Positions 7,099 through 9,303 of a DNA stretch of 9,303 nt are shown one piece after another (positions within the stretch are counted from its first letter, which is position 1; the number at the start of each line of letters is the position of its first letter). Both the position numbers and the translations under genes were made by a program. This DNA is from Cloacimonetes bacterium SCGC AAA252-N17 (GTDB lineage: Bacteria; Cloacimonadota; Cloacimonadia; JGIOTU-2), in contig ASNI01000080.1 in NCBI GenBank assembly GCA_000404785.1, forward strand, positions 1 to 9,303. Reading direction: 5' to 3'. A model generated the notes under the pieces. The model was not told the origin of the DNA. It did not search any database and saw nothing but the letters and a program-made list of their open reading frames with translations.

Positions 7099-7172
7099 TA
7101 TAATATTCCTTTCAACAAAACACTAAATTGTCAATAAATCCTAAATTCAATTATAATTAAAATTATCTCTGT

Positions 7173-7297
7173 GTATAATGTTTTGCGTGTGCGGCGGGAT
7201 CGGAACGATCACGCCCAAAAGCGAACCAACCAAAGTTTGAATCGGAAGGTTCAAACAAAAGCACTGCGAAACCAAACCGACGACACGCTTGTTATGC
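7173..7297 (-). mobile_element. attC-like cassette recombination site B
   Basis: This is the longest of the three (125 bp). On the minus strand it starts GCATAACAAGCGTGTCG and ends CACACGCAAAACATTATAC. The outer arms GCGTGTCGTCGG and CCGCCGCACACGC pair over nearly their full length with one mismatch and one bulge. The tip carries a perfect 7-bp hairpin, GTTTGAA/TTCAAAC (7235-7241 with 7250-7256). It begins 4 nt after the SIR2 stop codon. Its base composition is more GC-rich than the flanking genes, as expected for a structured site. Confidence 0.65.
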
Positions 7298-7301
7298 AAC
7301 G

Positions 7302-8411
7302 TTATTCTCTTATCTTCTTCAGGATAGATGAAATATCAGTTTCAAAATCATCTACCCAAACAGTTTTTACACCGAGTGATTCTGAATCCTTTTCCTCGAA
7401 TCGATTATAGATTTCGATAAGAAAGTCTATTACTTCATTAAATCCCATTTTTGCTTTTGTTTTTTCATTGAGAATTTCCTCTTTATCTTTTAGGGTTTTC
7501 TCAAGTTTCTTTGCAACCCAACTCTTATCTGTTTTCTTTTTTATAATGTAGTGAAATTTTTTACTATTTTTTTGTGACTTGGCAATATCTAAAAGTCTTC
7601 TTATGTTAGGGTCAGATAACGATGTCCCAATAAATAAGCATGTTTTATCTCGGAATTTATTAATTTGAACTATATTATTCCAACTATAGATATTTGTGTA
7701 TTGCTCATGATATACAAATTCTCCTAATGTAATTATGTTATGTTTATTTAAAGATCCTTTTTCAGGTAGGTAACCATGAACGTGATAAATTGCTAAAGAT
7801 TTATTATCTGGATTCATTCCTTGTCCATAAACAGATTGGAATGGAACATCCATTTTGGTTTCTCGAAGTTTTGATTCGATTATATCATCATAGTTGTATG
7901 TAACAATTCCATCTATATTCGGGCTATTACCTGGTGATACGCATAATCTAATTATTTCATCCATAATTAATGATTTAGCATCTTTATTATAAGATTCATA
8001 TAGTGCATTTCTTACTTCATTTTCAAATTTAGTTTTAATCTTAGGATCTAGAAACGAATCCTGAAGATATCGACCTGCAATTAATGGGCTTGGATTAAAG
8101 ATATCGATAAAAACTTTCGAGAGAACAGTAGCTTTTTGTGGTGCTTTTTCAATTGTTTTCATTAGAAGTCTTTGAAGTAGAAAATTCCAAGTTGGTAAAC
8201 CGTAATTAGCTGAAATTCCTGAACCCAAAACTAATGTTAGATTATCTTTAAGAAAAGCTTGATTAAGATGTTTAATAGCCGTTTTAGAAGTAGATTTTCT
8301 AGTAGATGGTAATTTATTGATTAAAAGATTAATGTCTTTGGAATCTAAAGATTTTAAAGATTCTAAAGAGATATTAAAATCTTTCATCAAGTTTTCATAC
8401 AAATTATTCAT
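7302..8411 (-). CDS. SIR2-domain protein, candidate anti-phage NADase effector
   Basis: This 369-residue soluble protein has one SIR2_2-type domain spanning about residues 45-290. The NAD-binding loop is LTLVLGSGISANYGLPTW (58-75). The catalytic Asn region is IVTYNYDDIIESKL (169-182, Asn173 and Asp175). The likely catalytic His lies in YHVHGYLP (209-216, His212). The late Rossmann strand is CLFIGTSLSDPNIRRLL (258-274), with FHYII at 286-290. Proteins of this family act as NAD-depleting effectors in Thoeris ThsA, DSR1/DSR2, SIR2-HerA and short-Argonaute systems; function here is inferred from that. The extra N-terminal ~44 residues and the ~75-residue helical tail have no domain I recognise. 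No HerA, ThsB, TIR or Argonaute partner is adjacent, so a single-gene system (or a partner elsewhere) would be needed. AAAGGAG sits 7 nt before the ATG. The leader back to attC-like site A is only 35 nt, so transcription probably reads in from upstream. The stop is 4 nt before site B. Confidence 0.85.
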   Translation of the reverse strand: MNNLYENLMKDFNISLESLKSLDSKDINLLINKLPSTRKSTSKTAIKHLNQAFLKDNLTLVLGSGISANYGLPTWNFLLQRLLMKTIEKAPQKATVLSKVFIDIFNPSPLIAGRYLQDSFLDPKIKTKFENEVRNALYESYNKDAKSLIMDEIIRLCVSPGNSPNIDGIVTYNYDDIIESKLRETKMDVPFQSVYGQGMNPDNKSLAIYHVHGYLPEKGSLNKHNIITLGEFVYHEQYTNIYSWNNIVQINKFRDKTCLFIGTSLSDPNIRRLLDIAKSQKNSKKFHYIIKKKTDKSWVAKKLEKTLKDKEEILNEKTKAKMGFNEVIDFLIEIYNRFEEKDSESLGVKTVWVDDFETDISSILKKIRE

Positions 8412-8446
8412 TACTACTCTCCTTTCTAACTCATCTGTTTAATGTT

Positions 8447-8520
8447 GCCTAATGTTTGGCGTGCGCCACGATTCAGGCAAAAAGAACCGCGAGACTGAAC
8501 CGCTGATACGCTTGTTATAC
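8447..8520 (-). mobile_element. attC-like cassette recombination site A
   Basis: On the minus strand it starts GTATAACAAGCGTATC (8520 downward) and ends GCACGCCAAACATTAGGC (to 8447). GCGT near the start pairs with ACGC near the end, and an inner TTCAG/CTGAA pair brackets the tip, giving an imperfect attC-like hairpin. It begins 7 nt after the stop of the frameshifted gene and ends 35 nt before the SIR2 start codon. Confidence 0.6.
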
Positions 8521-8527
8521 GAATTCA

Positions 8528-9303
8528 TTATAAACCTAAATGTTTTTTTAATTCATCTTCTAATTTTTGAATTTCTTGATAATCACCAATTTGACCCAAT
8601 GCCCAGAATATTAATCCTAAAGAATCAGCATCATCAAGAAAATTAGTGAAAGTTTGTTTAACATACTTCAATACAACTTTTTTCTTTTTTCTCCCCATTG
8701 CTCGTATTGAAGCTAAAGGATATTTATTAATAATTGTTTTGAGTTGATTATCTATATCGTTTTCAATTAAAAATTCAATTATTCTGCATTTCCAATAATC
8801 ATCATCTATTTCATCAATGATGTATTTGTAATCTTCAAATGGTAATTCTGTGACATAAATGTTACGAGCTATATACCTTAAAAGTTCTTGATTTTTGAGA
8901 GATTTGTAAAGATTGAGTAAATCTACTAGTTCTTGATTAGAAAAATTATGATATTTGAAAATACTAAAACCTTTTTTCTCGTCTATTCTTTCGATTATGT
9001 TTTATAAATTCGCAGGCAAATTTAAATTCAATTTCTGAAGGTAAAATTGGTGAAAGTTTTTTTAAAAGGCTATCAACTTTATATTTATTTTTAGATGGAA
9101 TCTGCTCTCCATTTACTATTATGTTTTTAATATGTTTAGTAAGCTTTTTAATTGATTCTTTGCATAAATCTCGTGAAGAAAGAATATCAAATATCATAGG
9201 ATTTTCGTTAAATAATAAAATTGGTTCAGCTATTAGTTCGTTAACTAATTCTTTTTCAGATTTACATTTGAATTTTGATAATTCAATTGTAAAATGAATC
9301 TCA
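8528..9303 (-). pseudogene. Alpha-helical protein of unknown family, frameshifted; 5' end outside window
   Basis: The first half is open from the right edge (9302) down to a stop at 8964-8966. The second half is open in another frame from about 9001 down to a TAA at 8528-8530. The two overlap at a run of six A on the minus strand. Removing one A joins them into one protein: ...NRREK then GFSIFKYHNFSNQELVD..., ending ELKKHLGL, about 257 residues visible. The joined product is rich in short Lys/Glu/Leu/Ile helices, e.g. LVDLLNLYKSLKNQELLRYI and IIEFLIENDIDNQLKTIINK. This suggests a HEAT- or ARM-like solenoid, but I recognise no family. There is no signal peptide in the visible part. Unjoined, the first half would end ...RREKRF, and the second half has only a late ATG (8696-8698, 56 residues). 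The stop lies 7 nt before attC-like site A. It is either a broken cassette gene or a sequencing/assembly indel. Confidence 0.6.
8972..8977 (-). other. A6 homopolymer at the frameshift
   Basis: Six T on the plus strand (six A in the mRNA: GAG-AAAAAA-GG). Upstream coding continues into the downstream frame only if one A is skipped. A homopolymer is a typical place for a one-base assembly error, replication slippage or slippery decoding. Confidence 0.65.

Larger units (their letters stand above)
5042..9303 (-). mobile_element. Integron-like gene-cassette array without visible integrase
   Basis: Three consecutive genes are all on the minus strand. Each is followed directly by a 72-125 bp element whose two ends are shared among the elements: GNATAACAAG at the gene-proximal end and CAAACATTA or AAAACATTA at the distal end. 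This one-gene/one-site, same-orientation layout with very short 3' gaps is the hallmark of integron cassettes. The bounds of the complete cassettes would be about 7173-8446 (SIR2) and 5042-7172 (beta-helix channel). The third gene enters from the right edge. No tyrosine recombinase, attI site or promoter Pc is in the window, so the array may be mid-array or orphaned. The AT-rich composition contrasts with the left half. Confidence 0.6.

Noticed and set aside
7129..7134. TTGACA on the minus strand upstream of the channel gene
   Set aside because: The only TATAAT downstream is 26 nt away and overlaps the start codon; at normal spacing the bases are AAGGAA.
7171..7410. Plus-strand open frame of 79 aa
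   Set aside because: It runs through attC-like site B and then antisense to the SIR2 3' end; no ribosome-binding site or family resemblance.
8452..8646. Plus-strand open frame of 64 aa
   Set aside because: It covers attC-like site A and the antisense of the frameshifted gene's end; it is explained by the site itself.

Overview
The window looks like a chromosomal segment of an uncultured Gram-negative-type bacterium. It falls into a moderately GC-rich housekeeping half (about 1-3650) and a clearly AT-rich accessory half (about 3650-9303). I cannot name the species. The gene set (CCA/poly(A) polymerase, DUF711, DUF3795, GAF-type methionine sulfoxide reductase, ROK kinase), the cgcaaag-type dispersed repeat and the attC-like sites would suit an environmental anaerobe such as a member of Cloacimonadota, Spirochaetota or Bacteroidota. 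That placement is inference only.

Region 1 (1-3648, + strand) is a tight gene run that probably forms one transcript. It holds the 3' end of a tRNA nucleotidyltransferase/poly(A) polymerase, a DUF711 (UPF0210) protein, a Cys-rich DUF3795 protein, a GAF protein of the free methionine-(R)-sulfoxide reductase type, and a ROK-family sugar kinase-like protein without the usual zinc motif. Intergenic gaps are 2, 39, 26 and 5 nt.

Region 2 (3649-5041) holds one + strand gene for an exported 281-residue protein with an SH3-like start. It is bracketed by two 78-bp direct repeats that are identical at every base (3677-3754 and 4915-4992). The repeats begin with three short cgcaaag units.

Region 3 (5042-9303, all genes on - strand) has the layout of an integron gene-cassette array. 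Three attC-like sites (5042-5113, 7173-7297, 8447-8520) separate three genes in the same orientation, and each gene stops 4-29 nt before the site that follows it. In transcription order the genes are: (a) an alpha-helical protein entering from the right edge and broken by a +1 frameshift in an A6 run; (b) a stand-alone SIR2-domain protein of the kind used as an NAD-consuming anti-phage effector; (c) a secreted or membrane protein that joins a signal peptide, a long 11-residue-register pentapeptide-like beta-helix, a transmembrane helix, a SAP-like charged linker and a potassium-channel-type pore (TLGIGD). No integrase is visible, so the window would be the interior of an array or an integrase-less cassette cluster.

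The most interesting content is the cassette-borne SIR2 gene beside an unusual beta-helix/ion-channel fusion, in an array whose three recombination sites share the same non-canonical core base.
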